Shown here piece after piece: positions 7,308 to 14,567 of a DNA stretch of 39,612 bases. The stretch covers positions 1 to 39,612 of the forward strand of contig SUWB01000025.1 in the NCBI GenBank assembly GCA_015061745.1, written 5' to 3'. The notes beneath the pieces were generated by a model. It did not search any database. It was not told the origin of the DNA and saw nothing but the letters and a program-made list of their open reading frames with translations. The position numbers and the translations under genes are program-made. The DNA comes from Lentisphaerota bacterium. Its GTDB lineage: Bacteria; Verrucomicrobiota; Lentisphaeria; Victivallales; Victivallaceae. The first letter of the stretch is position 1. Each line of letters starts with the position of its first letter.

Positions 7308-9394
7308 GGAATAAGGACACAGGAATTGGCAGGGAGTTCCACTTTCTGCCAAAGTGCTGTTTCCTCACTGAAATTCGCCGCAAATACCCATACGCCAGCC
7401 GGAGTTGAAATCCTGACTGCACGGAGCTGAGGAGAGCTTGCGATACGTTCAAGAGTGTATTGCAAGCTATCTTCAAGAGAAGCTCCGGCAACAACTGCGT
7501 AAGCTGTATCAGCAAGAATATCTCCCGGCATATAACGGTGCTTTTCATCGTTTTCAATGTGTCCGCAGATCTCATTGACATAAAGAGAGCTCATTTCAGG
7601 GAAGCCCTTTATCACGCTCAGAGATTCTGCGGGAGCATTGAGCTTAAAAGAATCAGCTCCGTATCCGATAATAAATGCAGCTTTCCCGTCGACACTGACT
7701 CTGGTACTCTTTGTATCAATAATGCCTTTCCCTGAAGATTTTTCCAACACGGCACTGCCGGAGCCCCAGTTGAATGTCCGTACATACTTATTATGAACAT
7801 CATTGGGAATCCGCCAGCCGATGGTACTGAAGGACACAAGGGCGTGTTCCTTGATGCACTGCGTTTTTTCAAGGATCACCATCGTGCGTCCGTCAGGCAA
7901 AGCGGCACAGGCAGAATGTATCTTATAAACAGGATAGGGCTTTTCTCCTTCACCCCAGGGTTGATATTCCACCGCCTGAGCGACACCGGAGTTGACAAAT
8001 CCTCCGGGGAAACTTTTGTGAAAGTTGAAAAGATTTTCAATGGTCATCCTGTGTCCGAGAAAATGTGAAAAACCGTTGCCGCTCCATTCTGCAATGGATG
8101 AATCATCAAAGGTCATCGCCAAAGCCGCAGGACCTTCTCCCCCTGAGCGAACCATTGAACGCAAGGTGTTTTCTGTCCGTATCATATCGGCACCGTGGTA
8201 ATCATCGCTCCAGACAGCGGGAGCAGCTGCTTTTTTCTCAGACAGAGTCACTTCACCGTATCTGCGCCGGAAATCCGCCCCTGTCGAAAGAACGGCGATC
8301 GGGTCAGATTCAAGGCGGGTGTAGTAATAGCGGCTCTGGTGAGACATTTCTGCCAGACGTGTACCGAAGAAGGAGCCGTCTGAATTGAAACGCTGTTCTT
8401 CAGCAAGGAGTTCCAACATTCCCTTTTCCAAAGGGGCACAGTCGGTATCGCCGTAAAGGTCCTGCATCATAAGCAGTACAGGCAGCAGATACATCTGACA
8501 GTAGCAGTAACGGGCCCGGGTATCGCCGCCGATACGGATCATTCTGCCGTCAGGGGCGATGAAGTTTTTGACCACGGCCCAGAGGTTTTCCACATTGTGC
8601 TTCGCTTCAGCAGGGAACGGCCAGTTCCGGGCCTTGCAGAAAAAGTAGAGATAAGCTGCGTGTGAAAGGGTGACAACGCTGTACCCCACATTCATATAGC
8701 CGTGATGATCCAGAGAGTAATTGGGGGTGAAATTGAATCCCACATTCCAGGAGCGCAAAGGTTTGCCTTTGAAAAGTTCCTCTGAAGCTGCATCAAGAGG
8801 ATGTGAAATGGCGTTCAGCAAAAGAGAGGTGCTTTTTTCCAGATATTCTTCACAGCGGGGCAGATCCGGGTAATCCATTGCAGTACGGAAAAGGAAACTG
8901 CCGTTCCACATACTGGACTCAGGTTTGTTTCTGCGGCTGCCGGCTTCCATTCCGGCAACTGTTTCAAAGTTATCCACCAGCCAGTCCGCTTCAAAAGCAC
9001 GGAGTCTGCGGAAAGCTGCTTTTTCTTCATCAGAAAAGTATTTTTCCAAGGCAAGTTCGCCTGCGCCCATTCTTTCAAGGCCCAGCACAGAGATCCAGGC
9101 ACCGCCCCACTGCCCTCCGCAGGAACACTTGGCATTGCCTGTTACGTGAGTACGCAAGTTATAACGGAAACACTGTAAGGCTGTTTCGAGAATTTCGTTT
9201 TTTTCAAGAGGAATATCAATGGGTGTTTCAGCAAGAACCGCCAAAGCCCCCGCCACATTGAAATTGCTTTGAATTGACCAGTGTGCCGCTTCGCCGGTAC
9301 CGTAATAGGCTGTTCCGTCAACAAATCTGAGCTCTTTCTTAACAAAAGAGTAAAACGGCACCATCAAGTCAATGTAGTTTTTTTCAGAGATCAT
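7295..9394 (-). CDS. Large protein, possibly an (alpha/alpha)-toroid polysaccharide lyase-like enzyme
   Basis: I do not recognise this 699-residue protein with certainty. The first 380 residues are rich in helices with aromatic and tryptophan-containing turns (WNGSFLF, NYSLDHHGYMNVGYS, GGDTRARYCY), and the C-terminal 300 residues look beta-rich. Together this resembles heparinase or chondroitin/hyaluronate lyase-like folds, a toroid followed by beta-sandwiches. The H-H-G-Y motif in the first part would suit a catalytic site. There is no signal peptide, so it would act in the cytoplasm, for example on imported oligosaccharides. AAGG lies before the ATG. It has its own promoter with a palindrome in the spacer. 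Function: inference only. Confidence 0.6.
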   Translation of the reverse strand: MISEKNYIDLMVPFYSFVKKELRFVDGTAYYGTGEAAHWSIQSNFNVAGALAVLAETPIDIPLEKNEILETALQCFRYNLRTHVTGNAKCSCGGQWGGAWISVLGLERMGAGELALEKYFSDEEKAAFRRLRAFEADWLVDNFETVAGMEAGSRRNKPESSMWNGSFLFRTAMDYPDLPRCEEYLEKSTSLLLNAISHPLDAASEELFKGKPLRSWNVGFNFTPNYSLDHHGYMNVGYSVVTLSHAAYLYFFCKARNWPFPAEAKHNVENLWAVVKNFIAPDGRMIRIGGDTRARYCYCQMYLLPVLLMMQDLYGDTDCAPLEKGMLELLAEEQRFNSDGSFFGTRLAEMSHQSRYYYTRLESDPIAVLSTGADFRRRYGEVTLSEKKAAAPAVWSDDYHGADMIRTENTLRSMVRSGGEGPAALAMTFDDSSIAEWSGNGFSHFLGHRMTIENLFNFHKSFPGGFVNSGVAQAVEYQPWGEGEKPYPVYKIHSACAALPDGRTMVILEKTQCIKEHALVSFSTIGWRIPNDVHNKYVRTFNWGSGSAVLEKSSGKGIIDTKSTRVSVDGKAAFIIGYGADSFKLNAPAESLSVIKGFPEMSSLYVNEICGHIENDEKHRYMPGDILADTAYAVVAGASLEDSLQYTLERIASSPQLRAVRISTPAGVWVFAANFSEETALWQKVELPANSCVLIPYKS

Positions 9395-9442
9395 TTTATA
9401 CGCCTTTTCCGCTGCTTCAAAGGATATCGTTTGTTTTTCTCT

Positions 9443-9470
9443 AATATAACATTGTTATGCAGAAGTACAA
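9443..9470 (-). promoter_or_regulatory. Promoter with operator-like palindrome for the 699-residue gene
   Basis: Minus-strand TTGTAC (9465-9470) and TATATT (9443-9448) with 16 bases between. A 13-bp palindrome (ATAACA, one base, TGTTAT; 9446-9458) sits between the boxes and overlaps the -10, a place where a repressor would block transcription. Confidence 0.5.
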
Positions 9471-9540
9471 GCAGGCAAAAGTGATTTCTTGCAATCTTTT
9501 TTGATTCTCAATGCGAATTTACAATTACAAGATGCCCCCA

Positions 9541-9564
9541 CTGCTTTACTGCTTTACTGCTTCA
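9541..9564. repeat. Three tandem copies of an 8-base unit
   Basis: ctgcttta is repeated three times, the last copy with one change. It lies in the 296-base gap between the 699-residue gene and the pseudopilin gene and has no evident function. The rest of that gap holds the promoter and the terminator listed separately. Confidence 0.6.
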
Positions 9565-9640
9565 CCGGTTTTATTCCGCAAATAATCAGATATCAGCACG
9601 CATTTTCAGGTCATTAGCTCTGCCCTCCCCAATCGGGGCA

Positions 9641-9667
9641 AAGAAAAAGGCCGGAAATTTTCCGGCC
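9641..9667 (-). terminator. Terminator of the first pseudopilin gene
   Basis: A perfect 9-bp inverted repeat with a single central base (9649-9667) is followed on the minus strand by TTTTTCTT. It lies 24 bases beyond the stop codon. Confidence 0.85.
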
Positions 9668-9690
9668 CTCAATTGCTTTTCAGAAACTGA

Positions 9691-10488
9691 TCACAGCTTC
9701 TTTTCTTTCATATTTGAGTCAAACACGTAAAGATCTTTTCCATTGACTTTCAATACACTGGTCGAAAGTTCACCTTCTGTCAAAGCACCGGCACGGCCAT
9801 CAGCATAGGCAACAACGGAGCTGCCCACATGGGGCGTAGCGAGCATAGTTCCATTGGCACTGCCGATAGCGGTACTACCGTTTGCGTTAGGCTGTTTTGC
9901 AAGGGGAGTAAAAGTCCAGTAAGGCGTATCCTGATCGTTGTTGTCAATAGAGAAAGAGTCGGCCAGAAGAATCATATCACTGGGATTTTTCATCTTTTCA
10001 AGAACGTAGGCCACAGAAACATTATTCGCATTGCGGGCACCGTCTTTGGCTACAAAACGGCCCACAGTGGATTTTTTGTTTTCATACCAGCCAGCATCGC
10101 TGTTGGTTCCGAAATCCACATCGATCATACCGGTAGCGTTGGTGCCGTCGTCGTTAAGATCTTTCTGATTGGCAGTATTGCAGACAAGAACTTTTTTGGA
10201 AACCATTTCTTTGGCATAATTGGGATAGTCAGTACCTCCGCATCCACCAAGAATCCAGGAATAGGGTTTTGCTACATTATTAGCAACGCTGATCTGATAC
10301 GGAATCATACTGGTGTGGTCGTTGCCGTACATACGCAAAACGGTCATAATCTGTTTCTTGTTGTTGATACATTCAGTGGTACGGCCTCTTGCCTGAGCGT
10401 GGCCCAGAGCGGGCATAACAAGACCTGCCAGAATGGCGATAATGGCAATAACGACCAAAAGCTCAATAAGTGTAAAGTTCTTTTTCAT
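9691..10488 (-). CDS. Pseudopilin-type protein with prepilin cleavage/methylation head and H-x9-DG tail
   Basis: A 265-residue secreted or surface protein. The head is a short positive leader followed by [16 protein letters not shown] (residues 5-20), the class III signal that prepilin peptidase cuts just before the phenylalanine; the conserved glutamate is at position +5 after the cut. Near the C-terminus HVGSSVVAYADG fits the H-x9-DG pattern common in the expanded pseudopilin-like families of Lentisphaerota and Planctomycetota. The body has no recognisable enzyme motif. It is a single gene with its own promoter, AAGGA ribosome site and strong terminator, next to a possible polysaccharide lyase. 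Its partners and ligand are unknown. Confidence 0.88.
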   Translation of the reverse strand: MKKNFTLIELLVVIAIIAILAGLVMPALGHAQARGRTTECINNKKQIMTVLRMYGNDHTSMIPYQISVANNVAKPYSWILGGCGGTDYPNYAKEMVSKKVLVCNTANQKDLNDDGTNATGMIDVDFGTNSDAGWYENKKSTVGRFVAKDGARNANNVSVAYVLEKMKNPSDMILLADSFSIDNNDQDTPYWTFTPLAKQPNANGSTAIGSANGTMLATPHVGSSVVAYADGRAGALTEGELSTSVLKVNGKDLYVFDSNMKEKKL

Positions 10489-10537
10489 TACGTTTCCTTT
10501 CAGTTAACGTGTAAGTTTCACAAGATGACCCGCTGTA

Positions 10538-10566
10538 AATATACGACAACATTATCAAAAAAGCAA
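10538..10566 (-). promoter_or_regulatory. Promoter of the first pseudopilin gene
   Basis: Minus-strand TTGCTT (10561-10566) and TATATT (10538-10543) are 17 bases apart; the start codon is 49 bases downstream. Confidence 0.55.
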
Positions 10567-10608
10567 GTCTGAAAAGTAAATATCAACAAATTTTTCTGAA
10601 ATTATTTC

Positions 10609-11964
10609 TCATTGTCTGCGGGACTTTACAACGCACACAGCCAGAATGATCCACACAAGCAAAGCTGACACGGAAATGATAAGCATCGTTTTCCAGCCGA
10701 ACCGGTATAATAATGTCAAAGCCAGAGCCGTCCACAAGCCGCCCCCCATTACAGGTTCGTGAAGCAGCTGCTTATAACCGAAAGCCTGAGTTGCACAGGT
10801 TTTTGACTCAGGATCAACAGCCCGCAAAAGCAGCAGTCCCGTAGCCGTAACTCCAGTTGCCTGTCCGAAGTCGGCAATGGCACATTCAAACCAGGATTCC
10901 CGGAAAAGTCTGGGGGCCACAACAAGAACCATAAAAACAGCAAACGCTGTTCCGCACAGGATAAGCAAAAGCAATCCCTGCCAGTTTTTCATCACCACCG
11001 AGATTTTGATAGTTGCCATAGCCGCCACGACCAGAAAATCCAACGCTGCACCGGCAATACGCTGCATCTGTCCGTGGTCAATAAGGGCATTGAAGCGGGC
11101 CTTTTCGGCAAATTTCTGCAGCAAAAGCCCCCCGATCATACAAAAAGGAAAGAGGGGAAAACCCTTAAAGATCCGCATCTGGCTTTCAGGGAAAAGGTAA
11201 ATTTCTGCCGATTGCAATCCTTTTTGCATAGCGAATCCCGCAAGAATAGCAATGCCCACAAGAGAAATATGCCACGCAAGACTGTCAATGGAATCACAGT
11301 AGACCGTCTGCCAACCTGCGGTGGGCCGTTCTTTTGCTTCATAGATCCCCTGCTGCTGAGATTTATTCTGTTCCTCAAAGCTGCGGATATTTTTCACATA
11401 CCCTTTTCTTCCGGCCCAGTTGACCAGCAGCACACCGACAGTCACACCGATAACCATTCCGGCAGTGGCGATCGTATACCCCAGAGCGATACCGTCTTCC
11501 CAGTTAAAGGCACGGAAACTCTCTGCCATACCGCTGACAGTTCCGTGACCTCCCTGAAAACCGATCTCAAGCAGATTTCCGAAGCCCTCGTTGACTCCGA
11601 AAAAAGGAATAAGCAAAAATCCCGCCAATGCAAAGCCGATAACATACTGCCCCCAGGCCATTATCTGACCGAAACACAACTGAGGGAAAGCGACTTGAAA
11701 AATCTTCTTTACCGGAGGGATCACCACACCGAGAAACAAAGTGGCAAAGACAACATTGATCATAAATCCCGGAATTTTCCCCACGGCACTGATACATTCA
11801 GCAGGAAGAAAATGAGGAAAACATTGAAACAGCACAAGACCGATGATCCCGCCTATTACGGAACTCGGCAAATAGCACCTTTGAAGCACCGGAATAAAAA
11901 TTCTGGCGATTTTTCCTGCCACCAGCAGTGCGGAAAGCAGACAAAAAACAACAATTGCAGTCAT
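10609..11964 (-). CDS. GltS-type sodium/glutamate symporter
   Basis: A 451-residue inner-membrane carrier with about ten or more hydrophobic helices. The two halves of the ESS/GltS family can be seen: the first with the helix-breaking loop GGHGTVSGMAESF and the second with ADFGQATGVTATGLLLLR. These are the re-entrant loops that bind Na+ and glutamate in this family, so sodium-driven glutamate uptake is the likely role; a related carboxylate is possible. The open frame extends 22 residues upstream, but the ATG at 11964 has AGGAAGG eight bases before it and the family begins at this point. It follows fabH by 218 bases and is likely a separate unit. Confidence 0.87.
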   Translation of the reverse strand: MTAIVVFCLLSALLVAGKIARIFIPVLQRCYLPSSVIGGIIGLVLFQCFPHFLPAECISAVGKIPGFMINVVFATLFLGVVIPPVKKIFQVAFPQLCFGQIMAWGQYVIGFALAGFLLIPFFGVNEGFGNLLEIGFQGGHGTVSGMAESFRAFNWEDGIALGYTIATAGMVIGVTVGVLLVNWAGRKGYVKNIRSFEEQNKSQQQGIYEAKERPTAGWQTVYCDSIDSLAWHISLVGIAILAGFAMQKGLQSAEIYLFPESQMRIFKGFPLFPFCMIGGLLLQKFAEKARFNALIDHGQMQRIAGAALDFLVVAAMATIKISVVMKNWQGLLLLILCGTAFAVFMVLVVAPRLFRESWFECAIADFGQATGVTATGLLLLRAVDPESKTCATQAFGYKQLLHEPVMGGGLWTALALTLLYRFGWKTMLIISVSALLVWIILAVCVVKSRRQ

Positions 11965-12086
11965 CTCATTTTCCTTCCTTGAATTTTCTGCTGCAAATGC
12001 TTCTGACTGAAACATTGCCGCAAACCACAAACACCTTTTAAGGCATCAGCAATGAAAAAAATTTTTCATATCTTCATTATCTTATA

Positions 12087-12114
12087 CAGACAGAGACTTT
12101 CCGTTTTCTGTCTG
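12087..12114. other. Inverted repeat upstream of the symporter gene
   Basis: CAGACAG (12087-12093) and CTGTCTG (12108-12114) form a 7-bp inverted repeat with a 14-base spacer, between the fabH terminator and the symporter gene. It has no T tail. An operator or an RNA hairpin are both possible. Confidence 0.3.
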
Positions 12115-12123
12115 CAACAAAAC

Positions 12124-12151
12124 GGGGACCGCCGCTTTCGCCACAGTCCCC
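12124..12151 (-). terminator. Probable terminator of rpmF-plsX-fabH
   Basis: GGGGAC and GTCCCC (12146-12151 and 12124-12129) close a hairpin whose inner part can form GC-GAAA-GC. On the minus strand it is followed by GTTTTGTT. The weak T run keeps confidence moderate. Confidence 0.5.
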
Positions 12152-12182
12152 CATTCAAATTCCTGATATAACACATCCGGCG

Positions 12183-13163
12183 TCATACCCGGATCAACTG
12201 AGCTCCCCAGGTGAGGCCTGCTCCAAAAGCCACCAGAAGCACGATATCACCTTTTGTAATACGCCCTTCTCTGAAGGCTTCGTCAAGACAGATAGAAACA
12301 GAAGCCGCTGAAGTGTTGCCGTATTTGTGGACATTGACAAAAAGCTGTTCTTCTTTAACGTCGATACGCTGGGCCACAGCTTCAATAATACGTTTATTGG
12401 CCTGATGAGGGATCACCAGTTTCACCTGACTGACATCAATCTGAGCTTCAGCAAGAACATTTTTACAGGCACTGGTCATAGCATTGACCGCCAGCTTAAA
12501 AGTCTCTTTGCCCTGCATACTGATATAGTGCAGTCCCTGCTCCACAGTTTCGTGAGAAGCAGGTTGACGGCTTCCGCCGGCAGGAAGTTTCAGGATGTCA
12601 CTGTAAGAACCGTTGGTGTGAAGATCACTTGCCAGCTGTCCAGATTCATCATCGTCAGTACGGCCGAGAATAACAGCTCCGGCACCGTCACCGAAAAGCA
12701 CACAGGTATTGCGATCTTTCCAGTTGGTAATGGCAGAAAGTTTCTCAGCTCCGCACAGCAGCACATAGCGATATTTCTTTCTGGCAAGCAGAGAATAGGC
12801 AAGTTCAAGAGAATATATCATACCGGAACAAGCGGCAGAAAGATCAAATCCAAAAGCATTTTCGGCACCGATGCTCTTTTGCACCAAAGCAGCCGTATTG
12901 GGGAAAACGTGGTCCGGAGTCGTAGTTGCAACAACGATGGCAGAAATTTCAGAAGCAGCGATCCCCGCCATTTCAAGGGCACGGGCAGCAGCAATAGATG
13001 CCATATCCCCGGAACTCATTTCAGGCGGCGCAATGTGACGCTCAACGATCCCGGTACGAACACGGATCCACTCGTCACTGGTATCGACCATATTCTGCAA
13101 ATCAATATTGGTCAGTACCTTTTCCGGAATGTAAGACCCGGTTCCGACAACTTTGACACCCAT
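12183..13163 (-). CDS. fabH: 3-oxoacyl-ACP synthase III
   Basis: This cytoplasmic condensing enzyme joins acetyl-CoA (or another acyl-CoA) to malonyl-ACP and starts each round of type II fatty acid synthesis. The thiolase-fold catalytic triad is visible: Cys112 in LSAACSGM, His in IPHQANKRI and Asn in KYGNTSAAS. The 326 residues match the family. It is the third gene of the conserved rpmF-plsX-fabH operon, 16 bases after plsX. Other fab genes are not in the window. Confidence 0.97.
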   Translation of the reverse strand: MGVKVVGTGSYIPEKVLTNIDLQNMVDTSDEWIRVRTGIVERHIAPPEMSSGDMASIAAARALEMAGIAASEISAIVVATTTPDHVFPNTAALVQKSIGAENAFGFDLSAACSGMIYSLELAYSLLARKKYRYVLLCGAEKLSAITNWKDRNTCVLFGDGAGAVILGRTDDDESGQLASDLHTNGSYSDILKLPAGGSRQPASHETVEQGLHYISMQGKETFKLAVNAMTSACKNVLAEAQIDVSQVKLVIPHQANKRIIEAVAQRIDVKEEQLFVNVHKYGNTSAASVSICLDEAFREGRITKGDIVLLVAFGAGLTWGAQLIRV

Positions 13164-13179
13164 ACAAAGACCTTATTTC

Positions 13180-14199
13180 TCACTTTTTTTTCAATGCAAC
13201 ATCCCCGCTTTCTTTCACAATCGCGAGAATCTTGCCGTTCAAGTCAAATCTGACACACTCTGCTGCAACACGGATGGCGTTTTTGACAGCCAGAGGGTTT
13301 GAAGAACCGTGACCGATAATGCAAATACCGTTGATTCCAAGCAAGGGAGCTCCGCCGATCACATCAGAGGCACCGTAAGCCTTGAGCTCCTTGAAAGCAT
13401 TTTGAGCGAGCAACGCCCAAATAAGACGGAAAACATTTTTCTTAAGGACCCGCTTGAGCCACACCATCGTGGAACGGGCCAATCCTTCAGCACTTTTGAG
13501 GAATACATTACCGACAAAACCGTCAGCAACAACCACATCGACTCCCCCCTCAAAAGCGGTATCAGCCTCAACATTTCCGATAAAATTGATCGGCAGCTTT
13601 TCAAGGAGTTTGAAGGTCTCTTTGGTCAAATCATTGCCCTTGACATCTTCGCCGCCCACACTGATCAAACCGATCCGGGGACGTTCAACATTAAAGAGAT
13701 ACTGGGCATAAACGTGGCCCATCAGGGCGTACTGAACAAGATTCAGAGGTTCGCTGTCGGGGGTGGCACCCGCATCGACAAGCAGAAATCTGCCGGTCTG
13801 AGAAGGCATACTTGCCGCCAATGCCGCCCGGTCGATTCCGGGAAGGTTGCGAACCAAAACTTTAGTTGCCGCCACAGTCGCTCCCGTATGACCGGGAGTG
13901 ACCATAGCATCAACAGCTTTTTCTTTAAGCAGACGGGCGCAGGCAGTAATGGAACAATCTTTCTTTCCCCGCAAAGCAGTTGCGGAAAGTTCAGACATCT
14001 CACATACAGTAGGTGCGTGAACGATCTCTATCTGGGGATGACCGGCAAGGCCGTATTTATCGAGGTAAAATTTGATCTTTTCCTCGTGTCCCACTAAAAC
14101 AAAGACACAATCGGGATTATCAGGAATGGCATCCACCAATCCCTCAATCACGACACCGGGAGCGAAATCGCCCCCCATTGCATCAACTGCGATTTTCAT
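13180..14199 (-). CDS. plsX: Phosphate acyltransferase PlsX
   Basis: PlsX converts acyl-ACP and phosphate to acyl-phosphate, the acyl donor for the first step of phospholipid synthesis by PlsY. The 339-residue protein starts with the family signature MKIAVDAMGGDFAPG and carries VTPGHTGATVAA, DAGATPDSEP, VVVADGFVGNV and GAPLLGINGICIIGHGSS, all typical. It lies 28 bases after rpmF and 16 before fabH, in the arrangement conserved across many bacteria. Confidence 0.97.
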   Translation of the reverse strand: MKIAVDAMGGDFAPGVVIEGLVDAIPDNPDCVFVLVGHEEKIKFYLDKYGLAGHPQIEIVHAPTVCEMSELSATALRGKKDCSITACARLLKEKAVDAMVTPGHTGATVAATKVLVRNLPGIDRAALAASMPSQTGRFLLVDAGATPDSEPLNLVQYALMGHVYAQYLFNVERPRIGLISVGGEDVKGNDLTKETFKLLEKLPINFIGNVEADTAFEGGVDVVVADGFVGNVFLKSAEGLARSTMVWLKRVLKKNVFRLIWALLAQNAFKELKAYGASDVIGGAPLLGINGICIIGHGSSNPLAVKNAIRVAAECVRFDLNGKILAIVKESGDVALKKK

Positions 14200-14227
14200 C
14201 TGCCGTCAGTAAAGAAATACCGGATTA

Positions 14228-14410
14228 TTATGCTTCAGCAGCAGCGAGAACCTGTTTGCCGCCATACTGTCCGCAAGCGGTGCAGACACGATGGGGGGCC
14301 ACAGGAGCATTGCAATTGGGGCAGAAAGTCGCCTGAACGCCTTTGTAACGGTTGGCGGCTTTGCGCTGACGACGCTGCATACGGGAAGTTTTCCTTTTCG
14401 GTACGGCCAT
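14228..14410 (-). CDS. rpmF: 50S ribosomal protein L32
   Basis: A 60-residue basic protein of the large ribosomal subunit. It has the L32 start MAVPKRKTSRMQRRQRKA and a four-cysteine zinc ribbon (CPNC and CTAC). A TTG six bases upstream is in frame, but the ATG at 14410 fits the usual MAVPK start and has AAGGAG at nine bases. It is the first gene of the rpmF-plsX-fabH operon, which links ribosome and membrane synthesis. Confidence 0.97.
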   Translation of the reverse strand: MAVPKRKTSRMQRRQRKAANRYKGVQATFCPNCNAPVAPHRVCTACGQYGGKQVLAAAEA

Positions 14411-14469
14411 TTTCAAAATCTCCTTATTTTAATTGTGATTTTTTCAGTTTTGCATAATGCTACCTACAA

Positions 14470-14497
14470 AATATACCACATAAAATGAAATTTTCAA
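14470..14497 (-). promoter_or_regulatory. Promoter of rpmF-plsX-fabH
   Basis: Minus-strand TTGAAA (14492-14497) and TATATT (14470-14475) with a 16-base spacer; about 60 bases of leader precede rpmF. Confidence 0.6.
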
Positions 14498-14567
14498 CTG
14501 GAAACTTTTTTTTTTACAATAAATTTTCTTAAAGTCTTGAAAAAAACCTGTTGAGGAGCTATATTTA

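Noticed and set aside
12027..12085. Promoter of the symporter gene
   Set aside because: TATAAG and GATAAT are present on the minus strand, but no acceptable -35 box lies at 16-18 bases.
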